Part shown: positions 17,153-26,161 of the stretch, in pieces
Layout of the letters: the number at the start of each line of letters is the position of its first letter
How positions within the stretch are numbered: position 1 is the first letter of the stretch
Assembly: GCF_013343235.1 (NCBI RefSeq)
Contig: NZ_CP040094.1
Location: 5,017,001-5,081,000 of the forward strand
Origin: Nostoc sp. TCL240-02
GTDB taxonomy: Bacteria; Cyanobacteriota; Cyanobacteriia; Cyanobacteriales; Nostocaceae
DNA length: 64,000 bases
Direction: 5' to 3'
Translations under genes and position numbers: made by a program
The notes under the pieces: model-generated
Seen by the model: only the letters and a program-made list of their open reading frames with translations
Databases searched by the model: none
What the model was told of the DNA's origin: nothing

Positions 17153-18181
17153 TTGATTGTGATTATAAATTCATTTCCCAAAATTGTCAAAGATATACTG
17201 AAAAGCCTGCCAAAAAACGATTATCCAGTATTGAACAGTCGTCTGTTTTTTGAGTGCTGGCTATCCTATGCCCTGGATAACAGCTTAACAAGTATGCGAG
17301 ATTTGTTTAACAGATTAAATAACAATTGTTTTGAGGTAGATATTTCTACTTTCTCTAAAGCAAATTTACATCGAAGCCAAAAACCTTTTCAAGAGATTTA
17401 CCAAAAATTAAATGAATTAGTACAGAAGAAAGTTCAAAAAAAGTTACACAATAAATATGCAATTTGTCCAATAGATTCAACAATTATTACTCTCACAAGT
17501 AAATTGTTATGGGTACTAGGTCATCATCAAGTCAAGCTGTTTAGTTCCTTAAATCTCTCCACAGGAAGCCCAGAAGATAACTTCATCAATTTTGGACATG
17601 ACCATGATTATAAATTTGGTTCCAAAATGATGTCTAGTCTCCCAATAAATGCTGTTGGAGTAATGGATAGGGGTTTTGCTGGATTAAAATTTATCCAAGA
17701 ATTAGTACAAGAAAACAAATATTTTGTTTTGCGGATAAAAAACAATTGGAAACTAGAATTTGATGGCTCAAATGGATTGGTCAAAGTTGGTGCATCTGAT
17801 GATGCTCAAGCTTATAGAGTAATTAATTTCTGTGATTTAGAGACAAAAACCGAGTTTCGCTTAGTGACTAATTTACCAGAGTCGGGAGATGCAGCTGTTC
17901 ATGATGATGAAATTAGGGATATTTATCGATTACGTTGGGGAGTTGAATTGTTGTGGAAGTTTTTAAAGATGCACTTAAAACTTGACAAACTCATTACCAA
18001 AAACGTCAATGGTATTACCATACAAATTTACGTGAGCTTGATAGCCTATCTGATTTTACAGCTTTTATCTATTCCCGAACAATGGGGACATACACTATTA
18101 GATAAATTCCGCTATCTTCAATCTTGTATGTGTCAGAAAATCAGCTATGTTCATTGGTTTGAGGAGATGATGTTTTGCTGA
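17153..18181 (+). CDS. IS4-family transposase, copy 1
   Basis: A DDE transposase of 342 residues that cuts and joins the element's ends. The catalytic acidic residues can be placed at about D108 (CPIDSTII), D172 (GVMDRGF) and E265. The last lies in YRLRWGVELLWKFLK, the Y-(2)-R-(3)-E-(6)-K signature of the IS4 family. The gene is full length and uninterrupted, so the element may still be active. The start is uncertain: TTG at 17153 or GTG at 17159; no ATG lies nearby. The protein is identical to that of copy 2. Confidence 0.93.
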   Translation: MIVIINSFPKIVKDILKSLPKNDYPVLNSRLFFECWLSYALDNSLTSMRDLFNRLNNNCFEVDISTFSKANLHRSQKPFQEIYQKLNELVQKKVQKKLHNKYAICPIDSTIITLTSKLLWVLGHHQVKLFSSLNLSTGSPEDNFINFGHDHDYKFGSKMMSSLPINAVGVMDRGFAGLKFIQELVQENKYFVLRIKNNWKLEFDGSNGLVKVGASDDAQAYRVINFCDLETKTEFRLVTNLPESGDAAVHDDEIRDIYRLRWGVELLWKFLKMHLKLDKLITKNVNGITIQIYVSLIAYLILQLLSIPEQWGHTLLDKFRYLQSCMCQKISYVHWFEEMMFC

Positions 18182-18308
18182 CTAATTTAAGCTTTTGAGA
18201 CTTAGTGTAACTAATAATGTAAAGTTTTGTATCAGCATTCAACATTTCTGCCTAAAATCTATATCTTAGAGGATCTAAAGTTATTACTGATGTATCCAAA
18301 ACTTTATA

Positions 18309-18348
18309 TCCTCCTAAATCCTTCTTAAAAAGGAGGACTTTGAGAAGG
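18309..18348 (+). repeat. Dispersed REP-like repeat (cct...ccttcttaaaaagg...)
   Basis: A block containing tccttcttaaaaaggagg and ctttgagaagg lies upstream of the membrane-protein gene. The reverse complement of a close relative occurs at 25019-25058, and the palindromic core matches the blocks inside the STAND gene at 985-1065. Confidence 0.75.
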
Positions 18349-18387
18349 TTATTCTCCCCTTGTTATTAAACATTACGAATTAATAAT

Positions 18388-19365
18388 ATGACAGGTCGCC
18401 GAGTATTATTTTTAGGCATCTTTGTAAGCATCCTCCTAACCTACGCAATTTGGATCGGTGGGAGCATTCCTGCAAGCATAATCAAACTTCCTGACCAAGG
18501 ATTAAATTGGTACTACTGGAAGCTTCCTCAACCAACCTTTTGGAGTCGAACGACGGCTTGGGGTATGTACATTGGGCATCAGTTTAGTATCTGGGCGTGT
18601 ATATTGTGGGCGCAGCGATCGCAGTTAAAATACAAATCAGCCCTGCACCCGATAAATTACCTCATGCTTGCCATCAATGGTATATTTATCGCTTTACACT
18701 TCCTCCAGACCTATATTTGGTATGATGCTCTCGCTCAAGATACTTCAATTTGGGCTTCTCAAGGTGCGGTTGTACTGTTACTGGTGTTCGTACTGATTTT
18801 AGAAACGCCTCGACGCGGTTTGTTTTTTGGCAATTCTGTTCCATTCCATCAACAGTTTTTGCAAATTATCAAGCTGTACCACGGCTATTTTTTCTCTTTT
18901 GCCGCTATCTACACCTTCTGGTATCATCCAATGGAAGCGACTGTAGGGCACTTAATTGGTTTTCTCTATATGTTCTTGCTTCTCCTTCAATCGTCGTTGA
19001 TCTTTAACCGTGCCCATGTCAACCGTTGGTGGACATTCACTTTAGAAATTACAGTGCTTTTACATAGTGTAGTCGTATCTTTGATGCTAGGACAAAGTAA
19101 GTGGCCAACATTTCTCTTTGGTTTTTTTGGCATTTTAGTACTTACTCAACTCCACGGTCTACCTGTTAGTATCTGGACTAAACGTATTATCTACACAGCC
19201 TTTTTAATGAGTGTAATGGTCGTTTATGGACTTACTGAACGCGGCTTGGGTAGAATTTACGAAATAACCTATATTCCTCTGATTGAGTTTGGATTGGTTG
19301 GCGCAATTTACTTAATCTTTTTGCTCATCTTATGGACAATTTCTCGTGTACCTATCAAGACGTAA
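18388..19365 (+). CDS. Hypothetical multi-pass membrane protein rich in histidine
   Basis: I do not recognise the family. The 325-residue product has about nine hydrophobic segments and almost no soluble domain. Histidines sit in or next to membrane segments (GHQFSIW, ALHFLQ, KLYHGYF, WYHPMEATVGHLIGF, LLHSVV, LHGLPV), a pattern seen in membrane haem or metal proteins, though no pairing can be proved from one sequence. It begins with a short basic leader (MTGRRVLFL). It stands alone, 128 bp after the target duplication of the IS4 element, and is followed by the convergent photolyase gene. Promoter sequences may have been altered by the IS insertion. Confidence 0.75.
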   Translation: MTGRRVLFLGIFVSILLTYAIWIGGSIPASIIKLPDQGLNWYYWKLPQPTFWSRTTAWGMYIGHQFSIWACILWAQRSQLKYKSALHPINYLMLAINGIFIALHFLQTYIWYDALAQDTSIWASQGAVVLLLVFVLILETPRRGLFFGNSVPFHQQFLQIIKLYHGYFFSFAAIYTFWYHPMEATVGHLIGFLYMFLLLLQSSLIFNRAHVNRWWTFTLEITVLLHSVVVSLMLGQSKWPTFLFGFFGILVLTQLHGLPVSIWTKRIIYTAFLMSVMVVYGLTERGLGRIYEITYIPLIEFGLVGAIYLIFLLILWTISRVPIKT

Positions 19366-19529
19366 TATGATACCGTTTAAAATATTTGATATGTTTGTAG
19401 TAAAGACTTTAGTCCTTTGTCCGAGACGCTACGCGAACAAAATCAAGACTTAAGTCCTGACTACAAACGTTTTTGAAGCAAGGTTGATTAGCCAGAGATG
19501 CTATGAATAAATATTAGCAACTAACTATT

Positions 19530-20975
19530 TTACTCACCACCACTAATATTTTTTTGTTGTTGATAACGCAGTTTAAACTGGTTTTGTTGTATTTTATGAT
19601 CCACAATTGGATCGGGATAGCCAACAGCATGACGTTCTAAAGGTGGAATTTTTCCAGTAACTAAATATTCTGTATCTACAGACCTTAATTCTGATACCCA
19701 TTGCCGAATATATTCCCCTTCTGGATCAAATTTTTGTGTTTGACTAGCTGGGTTGAAAATTCGCACAGGTTTAGGGTCCATACCACTAGAAGCACTCCAT
19801 TGCCAACCGCCATTATTAGCAGATAAATCACCATCAATCAGGTGCTTCATAAAGTATTTTTCTCCCAATTGCGGATTAATAAGCAAGTCTTTGGTGAGGA
19901 AACTAGCAACAATCATTCGACAACGGTTATGCATCCAGCCACTTTCATTCATCTGGCGCATTGCTGCATCCACAATCGGGTAGCCAGTTCTTCCTTCACA
20001 CCAAGCTTGGAAATGTTCTTCATTAGTTTCCCAAGGAAAGTTTTTAAAGGTGTCACGAAAAGCACCATCAGCTAATTCTGGGAAGTTATACATTGCATGT
20101 TGATAAAACTCCCGCCAAGCTAATTCTTGTTGCCATGTGCGAATATTAACTGCTGTTTCTTCACTGCGACTATTTTCTAGTGCTTCTATGGTGGCTTGCC
20201 AAACGGTGCGAATGCCAATTACGCCAAATTTTAATGCTGCACTTAGTTGTGATGTTCCGTCAACTCCGGGGAAGTTTCTCTGTTCTTGGTATTCAGTAAT
20301 AGCTTTATTAGTAAATTCTTCTAATCGTTCTTGTGCCGCCGCCTCTCCTGGTGAAATAATTAATTGTTCATCCCAAATAAACCCTAAATCTTTAGCTGAA
20401 GGTAATGTCAAAGAACCCGCAAGTTTTGCAATTTCTTGTTCAGCTTCTGTTAATCCCTCAACATTTTGCAGTGTTTCAACTGGGTTCGCTTTCGGTTTGG
20501 TAATCCAATTTTTCCAGAAGGGGGTATAAACCGTGTAAGGACTGTTACCACCGGTGCGGATGTCATCTGGGGAATTGAGGATTTGATCCCAGTTTTGATT
20601 AAGAAACTCAATACCTTTTTCTTTGAGGGCATTGATAACGGTGCGATCGCGTTCTTGTGAATAAGGTTCTACATCCCAATTCCAAAAAACAGCTTTGGCA
20701 TTTATTGCCTCTGCTAAAGCTGGTATGGCTTGTACAGGATCAGCGTGTAGTATTAATAACTGGCTACCAACTTGAGCATATCGCTCTTGGAGTTTCTGCA
20801 AACAGCCAATCATATAAGTTACTCTCACAGGAGCAACATCATCCCGTTCTAAAATATGTGGATCGAGGCAAAACACGCCCACCACCTTCGGACTCTGCTG
20901 TTTTGCCGCAGCCAGCCCCGTATTGTCAGAAATGCGTAAATCGCGCCGATGCCAAAACAGAATTAAGTCAGACAT
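19530..20975 (-). CDS. phrA: Deoxyribodipyrimidine photolyase (8-HDF type, class I)
   Basis: Repairs cyclobutane pyrimidine dimers with blue light, using FADH- for catalysis and a second chromophore as antenna. The N-terminal Rossmann domain starts [18 protein letters not shown], diagnostic of the photolyase/cryptochrome family. The FAD domain contains [55 protein letters not shown] and [12 protein letters not shown]. Length (481) and sequence are close to the classic cyanobacterial enzyme with 8-hydroxy-5-deazaflavin antenna. The start at 20975 (MSDLILFW) is supported by GAGG a few bases upstream and by family alignment; the 17 codons before it are not conserved. Single gene; the neighbour upstream is a decayed region. 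Confidence 0.95.
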   Translation of the reverse strand: MSDLILFWHRRDLRISDNTGLAAAKQQSPKVVGVFCLDPHILERDDVAPVRVTYMIGCLQKLQERYAQVGSQLLILHADPVQAIPALAEAINAKAVFWNWDVEPYSQERDRTVINALKEKGIEFLNQNWDQILNSPDDIRTGGNSPYTVYTPFWKNWITKPKANPVETLQNVEGLTEAEQEIAKLAGSLTLPSAKDLGFIWDEQLIISPGEAAAQERLEEFTNKAITEYQEQRNFPGVDGTSQLSAALKFGVIGIRTVWQATIEALENSRSEETAVNIRTWQQELAWREFYQHAMYNFPELADGAFRDTFKNFPWETNEEHFQAWCEGRTGYPIVDAAMRQMNESGWMHNRCRMIVASFLTKDLLINPQLGEKYFMKHLIDGDLSANNGGWQWSASSGMDPKPVRIFNPASQTQKFDPEGEYIRQWVSELRSVDTEYLVTGKIPPLERHAVGYPDPIVDHKIQQNQFKLRYQQQKNISGGE

Positions 20976-21605
20976 TCTATCCTCGATATAGTTCACCCGT
21001 ACTAGCTTAGATGCTAGTGGTACCAATGAACATCATTCTGACGATAAATTATATTCTGTAAATGGGCATTAGGCATTGGGCGAAGGGCACTAACAAAAGC
21101 TCTAAGCTATGTGGAATATGAGCTATAGCTTGAAATGCCAGACGAGCAGTAATGGCATAGGCAGGCGATGCCTTCTCTTCGAGACGCTGCGCGAACGACG
21201 AACGCTCTGCTGGCTACTATTCGTCTTTGCGCCGCAGGTACTCGATTTTCCTGTGGAGATGTTCTAAGAACTGACTTAGGCGGCATGAAAGGGCTGAGAC
21301 TCCGACAGAAACTCCAATAATTGAACGATGGCAGTTAACTTTTCTGGAGATAACTGCTTAATCAGTCTACAATATCCAGATCCCCAGAACCTTCTCAGTG
21401 CATGAATGAAAATAACCTAGTAGTGATGAACAATCTCCTCTCAGCATTATTTGCACTTTTCTGCATAGGTAGGACATTCATCTCCAATTAAAATAAGCGG
21501 AGACTTTAACAAAGACATTTAAAAGAGTGCTGATTTTAAATATTACCTGCAATGGCTAAGTATTGAGTAGTGAAGCTTAAAAAAACTTTTAATTTGGATA
21601 AAAAT
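20976..21605. other. Spacer with repeats and a possible gene remnant
   Basis: A block near 21165-21200 (gatgccttctcttcgagacgctgcgcgaacg) belongs to a dispersed repeat also seen at 42090-42115 and 42320-42345. On the minus strand, 21276-21410 encodes a short tail without a clear start. It includes LIKQLSPEKLTAIVQLLEFL, the sort of leucine-rich helix found at the N-terminus of some antitoxin-like small proteins. A stop codon just before it suggests a remnant. Confidence 0.4.
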
Positions 21606-21650
21606 ATGATGATGAAAAGTTTGAAAGAACATCAAGTTTATGGGCATTTA

Positions 21651-22678
21651 TAGCGGTTATCAGTCTTGTGAGGTACAGTAGCAGCAGTGAGTAAACCAAC
21701 CCAGCAAATTCTCTATTGTCACTTCTGCGAATGCCGTATCTAATGCCTGGAGTAAATCAGGGTATGTCCTTGCACCGATGCGACGGAGAATGTTCTTAAT
21801 CTTGGACCAACAATTCTCAATCGGTGAAAAATCGGGAGAATAGGGGGGGAGATAAATGAGATGAGCGCCAGCAGCGATGAGCAAAGCTTCAAGTTCATCA
21901 CTTTTATGGATTGAGCAGTTATCCATGATCACCACTGCACCAGGCCAAAGTTTGGGTACGAGCTTTTGGGCGATGAAGGCATCAAAAGTCAAAGCATCGA
22001 TAGAACCTAAGCCACTCCATTGGGTGAGCAGTCCTTTCAAGCTAATTGCACCAATTACCGAGACATTTTTCCCTTTGCGGTTGGGCTTTTGAGCATAGCC
22101 TGAAGGCCAGGCAAGGCGCGGGCACATTTGCGGATGAAGGACAGATTAACTCCCGATTCATCTAAGAAAATCAGCTCTTCGACGGGTATCCCCCTCAAGA
22201 GTTTCCAGTACTCAAATCGGGCTAGTTGGACTTCATCACTACCTTTTTTTGTGAGGTGGAGACTTTTTTTTGAGGTTGAGGTGAAGTTTCCAGCGAACCA
22301 TCCGATTCACCGTAGCTACCCCAATTAAGACCTCTGTTTTCTCGTAAAGTCGTTCCCGCAATTCGCTTAACGTCGCATCGGGCTGTGCTATGACGAGTTG
22401 GCGCAGGATTTCTAACTGTTCAGCATTCAACTTTGTTGCTGTCTGCTCAGTCCGCACCTTGGGGCCTATCATCCCCAATTCTCGATGGCGTTTGAGTAAA
22501 TTTTGCACAAAACTTAAGGTGACACCAAAGTTTTTAGCCAGTTTTCGTTGGGAAATGTCACCGCAGGCATAAGCATCAACTATTTTTTGACGCAAGTCGA
22601 GAGAGTAGGCTTTCATCACCACCAATTATCAGTAGAATTGCTCTCTCCTACTGTACTGAAGTAGACTGATAACCGCTA
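21651..22678 (-). mobile_element. IS630-family insertion sequence inserted in a response-regulator gene
   Basis: The ends are tagcggttatcagtc and its exact complement gactgataaccgcta. They are flanked on both sides by TA (21649-21650 and 22679-22680), the target duplication of IS630/Tc1-type elements. It contains a disrupted DDE transposase on the minus strand. Removing the element and one TA restores a continuous reading frame into the response regulator that follows. Confidence 0.93.
21660..22625 (-). pseudogene. IS630-family transposase, frameshifted
   Basis: The N-terminal half (22239-22625, 128 residues) carries a helix-turn-helix region (ISQRKLAKNFGVTLSFVQNLLKRH) and ends at an A7 run before a stop. 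The C-terminal half (21660-22127) has the catalytic part, with VVIMDNCSIHKS and YLPPYSPDFSPIENCWSKIK, the D and E of the DDE triad. A middle piece with the first acidic residue (EELIFLDESGVN) is in a third frame between them. The first break, at the A-run, could be programmed frameshifting as in some IS630 elements. The second, near 22115 (an extra gc in gcccgcgcc), cannot be explained that way. I therefore consider the transposase inactive. Confidence 0.85.
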
Positions 22679-23475
22679 TAGCAGTGGAAAAGAAGCTCGG
22701 TATTCTTGTTGTTGATGACCACCAATTAATTTTGACTGGTACTCTTGATGTCTTAAGTCGAAAGTATCCTGAAGCTACTATTATCAAGGCTCAGACGGCA
22801 AAAGATACACTTTCTCAAGTGCAATGTTACCAGTTTGACTTGATTGTGATGGATTTATCAATTCCTGATCGCCAAGGAGAGACAGCAGAAATTGATACCG
22901 GAATTAAGCTGTTGCAAACTTTGCTTAAAGAATATCCCCATCAGAATTTCATAGTGCAAACTAGTTATGTAAAGGCGTTAATCAGAATTAAACACGAGAT
23001 TGATAATCATCAAGGTGGGTTTGCGATCGCAGATACAAGGATTACCCGAAGATGAAATGCTCATGCGGGTTAATTTAGCATTTCAAGGTGCAACTCACAC
23101 AAAAGACATCAAAACAGGAATCGAACTCAAACCGGAATGGTTGGATGTGTTGCGTTTGGCTTTTGAAGAGAGTTTGACAGATAAAGCGATCGCAGACAGA
23201 ATGTATAAATCGGAACGAGCGGTACGTACTTACTGGACGAAGATTCAGGATGTTTTGGGGGTGTATCCTGAAGACTGCAAGCAAAGTGGTAAGAATATGC
23301 GAATCCTTACCGAAATTCGTTCCCGTGAAGAAGGTTTAATTGATTAATTACAGCTATTTTCACTTAAATAGACCACACGCTAGAGGCATAGCAATACGGT
23401 TTGGTTAAAGGGGAAAGGTTTTGAATACATCCTTAAAATATGCTGTAAATATAGGGAAAATAAATCCTAAATTAA

Positions 23476-24912
23476 ATGAGAAGGGGAATCTGGAATCGTA
23501 TTTGCCAAGAATTTGGGTTGTGGTCGCTGGCTGCATCTCCAGGGATTATAGTTCTATTTGTGGTGATGTTGATCCGAATAACTGGGGGAATGCAATCTTG
23601 GGAATGGATGCTTCTCGATACGATGTTACGTCTACGTCCGATAGAAAAACGTGATGAACATATAGTAATTGTGGGTATCGATGAAAAGGATATTACATGG
23701 GTAAAGCAGTATCCAATTGCAGATGAGAAGATTGCAGAGTTGCTCACCAAGCTGGAAACTTATAAACCCCTAGCTATTGGTTTGGATATCTTCAAAAATG
23801 TTCCTGTTGAACCTGGTGGCGAACAACTAGCGCAGGTATTACGGTCAAATTCTAATATTATTGGTATTGAAAAAATTTTACCACCCGGAGAAACTTTACC
23901 ACCCCAGAGCTTGCCACCCGAAAGAGTTGGGTTTATTGATTTACCTAATGATGAGGATAGCAAAAATCGACGCTATTTGTTGTATACGCCGAATCCTAAA
24001 AATGTCAACGAAGATAAATATTCTTTAGCATTGCGGTTAGTTACTAAGTATTTAGACGCAAAAGGAATTGAGTTACAAACGGGAAAAAATGACCCGAATA
24101 CAATCAGATTCCGTGGGATTGAATTACCCCGAATTACCAATAATTTTGGCGGATACGTCAGGGTCGATGATGGGGGATTGTCAATTTTAATGAACTTCCG
24201 CAACAGTGAGCAACCTTTTAATGTTGTATCGCTACGCGATATTCTCAATGGTCAAGTTGATACAGAATTGCTGCGCGATCGCATTGTGTTAGTTGGCAAC
24301 CGCAATCTGAGTACAGGGGATGCTATTTATACATCAGCCTTGCCTGGCTTGAAATTAAGCGGTCAAATTTATGGCATTGACTATCACGCTCATGTGATCA
24401 GTCAAATTTTGAGTAGTGTAATGGATGGTCTCCCAATGTTGAACAGTTGGGGAGATATTGGAGAGTATACATGGATATTGATTTGGGGGGTTTTGCCGAT
24501 TATGATCGGACGGCTAACCCAGTCTGTTTGGAAAAATATACTGAGTGTGAGTGTAGCAGGATTTTGTCTGTTTAGCTGTGGGTATATAATGCTGTGGGTG
24601 TGGGGTGTATGGATTCCTGTAACACCGAGTTTGCTTGTATTAGCCGTGAATGGCGTAGGTTTGAGTGCTTTTGCATTTTACCAGCATGATAAATTCTTGC
24701 GATCGCAAATTTACGAACGTCAAAACACCATTCAAAACACTTTTACCGTAATTCATAATGGCCCTTTACAAACCCTTGCTTATGGATTAAAGCATCTGCG
24801 TGCTAAAGATATTTCCTACGAGCAATTGCTGGGACAATTTGAAAAGCTCGATCGGGAGATTAGAGAGATTGGCGCTACGCGAATCACTTGCTCCTCGCGG
24901 GACTATCTGTGA
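23476..24912 (+). pseudogene. CHASE2-domain sensor histidine kinase, truncated before its ATPase domain
   Basis: The product has an N-terminal membrane segment, a large extracytoplasmic CHASE2 domain (WEWMLLDTMLRLRP, IVGIDEKD, GLDIFKNVP..., DRIVLVGNRN, YGIDYHAHVISQIL) and three more membrane segments. The start of the kinase dimerisation domain follows, with the phospho-acceptor His in IHNGPLQTLAYGLKHL. It ends after REIREIG with twelve foreign residues (ATRITCSSRDYL) encoded by a cgctacgcgaatcactt-type dispersed repeat. No N, G1 or G2 boxes follow in any frame. A kinase without ATP-binding domain cannot autophosphorylate, so the gene is decayed, or at best acts as a dominant sensor fragment. 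It lies 128 bp after the broken response regulator. Confidence 0.85.
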
Positions 24913-25018
24913 ACTTAGTTGGAAACTTAAGAGAGAATTTGAGTTTTAAAATTTTATATTCATGATTTAAATCGGAGGATGTTTGAAAAGTCTATGGCTG
25001 TATTAATATTCTCTATAG

Positions 25019-25058
25019 TGTCCTTCTCAAAGTCTTCCTTTTTAAGGATGATTTAGGA
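25019..25058 (-). repeat. Dispersed REP-like repeat, opposite orientation to 18309-18348
   Basis: The sequence gtccttctcaaagtcttcc followed by tttttaaggatgatttagga is the reverse-complement relative of the block at 18309-18348, with a few changes. Its last nine bases are also the left copy of the target duplication of the element that follows. Confidence 0.7.
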
Positions 25059-25218
25059 CAATACGCTTGGGTTAGCGCCAAAAACCTTAAACTGCGTAGG
25101 TTGAGGAGCCACTGCGTTGGACGGATTCCCCGCCTTGAAGCAAGTGGCGTTTGAGTGACAAAACCCAACATTTATGGGGGTTTGTTGGGTTTCACTTTGT
25201 TCAACCCAAGCGTATTGG
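25059..25218. mobile_element. MITE-like 160-bp element with 15-bp inverted repeats and 9-bp target duplication
   Basis: The ends are caatacgcttgggtt (25059-25073) and aacccaagcgtattg (25203-25217), perfect complements. The flanks gatttagga at 25050-25058 and 25219-25227 form a 9-bp direct repeat. The interior has a strong hairpin (aaacccaaca and tgttgggttt) and no reading frame. The segment gttagcgccaaaaacctt inside it recurs at 37161-37178. It appears to be a non-autonomous element; the transposase that moves it is not in the window by end sequence. Confidence 0.7.
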
Positions 25219-25336
25219 GATTTAGGAAGATATAAAAATACTTAATACATAAATAGCCAGATTATTTTTCACAAAAATGGGGAAAAATTAAGAATTTTAA
25301 AAGTTTCAGATAACCCTACAATCAACAACATCTACC

Positions 25337-26059
25337 ATGAATCATCAACAAATTAGATTTTGGCGAAATAACCGTAGACTTACAAGCTTAGTTGTGGGCG
25401 TGACTTTTATAATGACAGCATTCCCAGCATTTGCAGAGTTTAAACCACGCGATCGCAAACCAGCTAGCGGACATTCCCGTGCGGGTGGTTCCCGTGGATG
25501 TGCAAGTAACGGCGATATCCCTCTGACACAGCTTGCGCCTCAGACATATATCGGCAAAACCACTTCCACCCGTCCAATGTTAGCTTGGTATATCTCAACT
25601 TCCCAAAATGTGCGGTTCCGATTGGCTGAATTTGATTCAGACAACAACCCTAAACAAATTGGCAAATTTAAAGAAATACCCTCAATAGCCGGGATTAACA
25701 AGCTAGAACTTACTCGCGATTACCCCGAACTCACAGTGGGTAAAACATATTCATGGCAAATCTCAATTGACTGCGAAAATAGCCCGATTGTTAGACGTGC
25801 AGAATTTACCGTCATCAATCCTCAGTCACTCGCTAACAAAGAATTTACTAGCATTCCCGAAAGCGTGAGTTATTATGCTGAAAACGATCTGTGGTATGAA
25901 GCATTCAAAGAAGCATTGAAAGCAACTGATAATGGTAAATTAGGGCAGACTGGGGCAACTTTAGTTAAAGAACTTGCAGAGTCTGAAATATTGATAGGTA
26001 ACGACGCAGAACAAAAAAATACTCAGCAACGCATCGAAATACCTCCAGAAGATTGCTAG
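25337..26059 (+). CDS. DUF928-family exported protein
   Basis: A 240-residue protein with a signal peptide (RLTSLVVGVTFIMTAFPAFAEF). The DUF928 layout follows: FKPRDRKPASGHSRAGGSRG near the N-terminus, a Tyr-Ile-Gly-Lys-Thr then Pro-Trp-Tyr type beta-domain (TSTRPMLAWYI...) and a conserved end (YYAENDLWYEAFKEAL...AESEILI). The biochemical role is not known. In cyanobacteria these genes commonly lie with CHASE2 kinases, filamentous haemagglutinins and their outer-membrane transporters. Here it is the only member of that locus left intact. It starts at the first ATG after an AT-rich leader; no strong ribosome-binding site. Confidence 0.85.
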   Translation: MNHQQIRFWRNNRRLTSLVVGVTFIMTAFPAFAEFKPRDRKPASGHSRAGGSRGCASNGDIPLTQLAPQTYIGKTTSTRPMLAWYISTSQNVRFRLAEFDSDNNPKQIGKFKEIPSIAGINKLELTRDYPELTVGKTYSWQISIDCENSPIVRRAEFTVINPQSLANKEFTSIPESVSYYAENDLWYEAFKEALKATDNGKLGQTGATLVKELAESEILIGNDAEQKNTQQRIEIPPEDC

Positions 26060-26088
26060 CGATCGCTAAATAGAAAATGATGATTTAG

Positions 26089-26117
26089 ATCCCCGGCTTC
26101 TTTAAGAAATTGGGGAT
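26089..26117. repeat. 29-bp imperfect palindrome at the broken start of the haemagglutinin
   Basis: Arms atccccggcttcttt and aagaaattggggat form an imperfect hairpin of the common atcccc...ggggat type. It sits exactly where the missing N-terminal part of the following gene should be, so it may mark the deletion junction. Confidence 0.55.
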
Positions 26118-26161
26118 ATGGTTCAACACAAGAAATTCTATCCCGATTCGGGGGTACTTTT

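Larger units (their letters stand above)
17070..18250 (+). mobile_element. IS4-family insertion sequence, copy 1 (1181 bp)
   Basis: Ends are cagaagtgttgaatg (left) and, reading inward from the right, cagaaatgttgaatg: 15-bp inverted repeats with one mismatch. It is flanked by the 9-bp direct repeat cctaaaatc at 17061-17069 and 18251-18259, a target duplication typical of IS4-type transposition. A second copy of the same length and orientation is at 29082-30262, and I saw no sequence difference between them. It holds one transposase gene. A 10-bp hairpin at 17106-17133 lies before that gene and could block read-through transcription into it. Confidence 0.97.
21606..23347 (+). pseudogene. Response regulator gene, split by IS630 and frameshifted
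   Basis: The start lies at 21606-21614 (three consecutive ATGs), and the frame runs KSLKEHQVYGHL up to the TA at 21649. It resumes after the IS630 element with AVEKKLGILVVDDHQ. The receiver domain is complete, with the acidic pair in VVDDHQ, the phosphoacceptor Asp in LIVMDLSIPD and a conserved Lys further on. Near 23030 the frame breaks: FAIADTRITRR then stop, while the continuation GLPEDEML lies one frame away. One inserted base (the c in gatacaagg) explains it. The output region has a helix-turn-helix (DKAIADRMYKSERAVRTYWTKI) of LuxR/NarL-like type. In intact loci of this kind the regulator is paired with the CHASE2 kinase next door. After two lesions it should not give full-length protein. 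Confidence 0.85.

Noticed and set aside
22128..22260. Programmed frameshifting as full explanation for the IS630 transposase break
   Set aside because: The A7 run could explain one shift, but a second break near 22115 needs another change, so the gene is considered broken.
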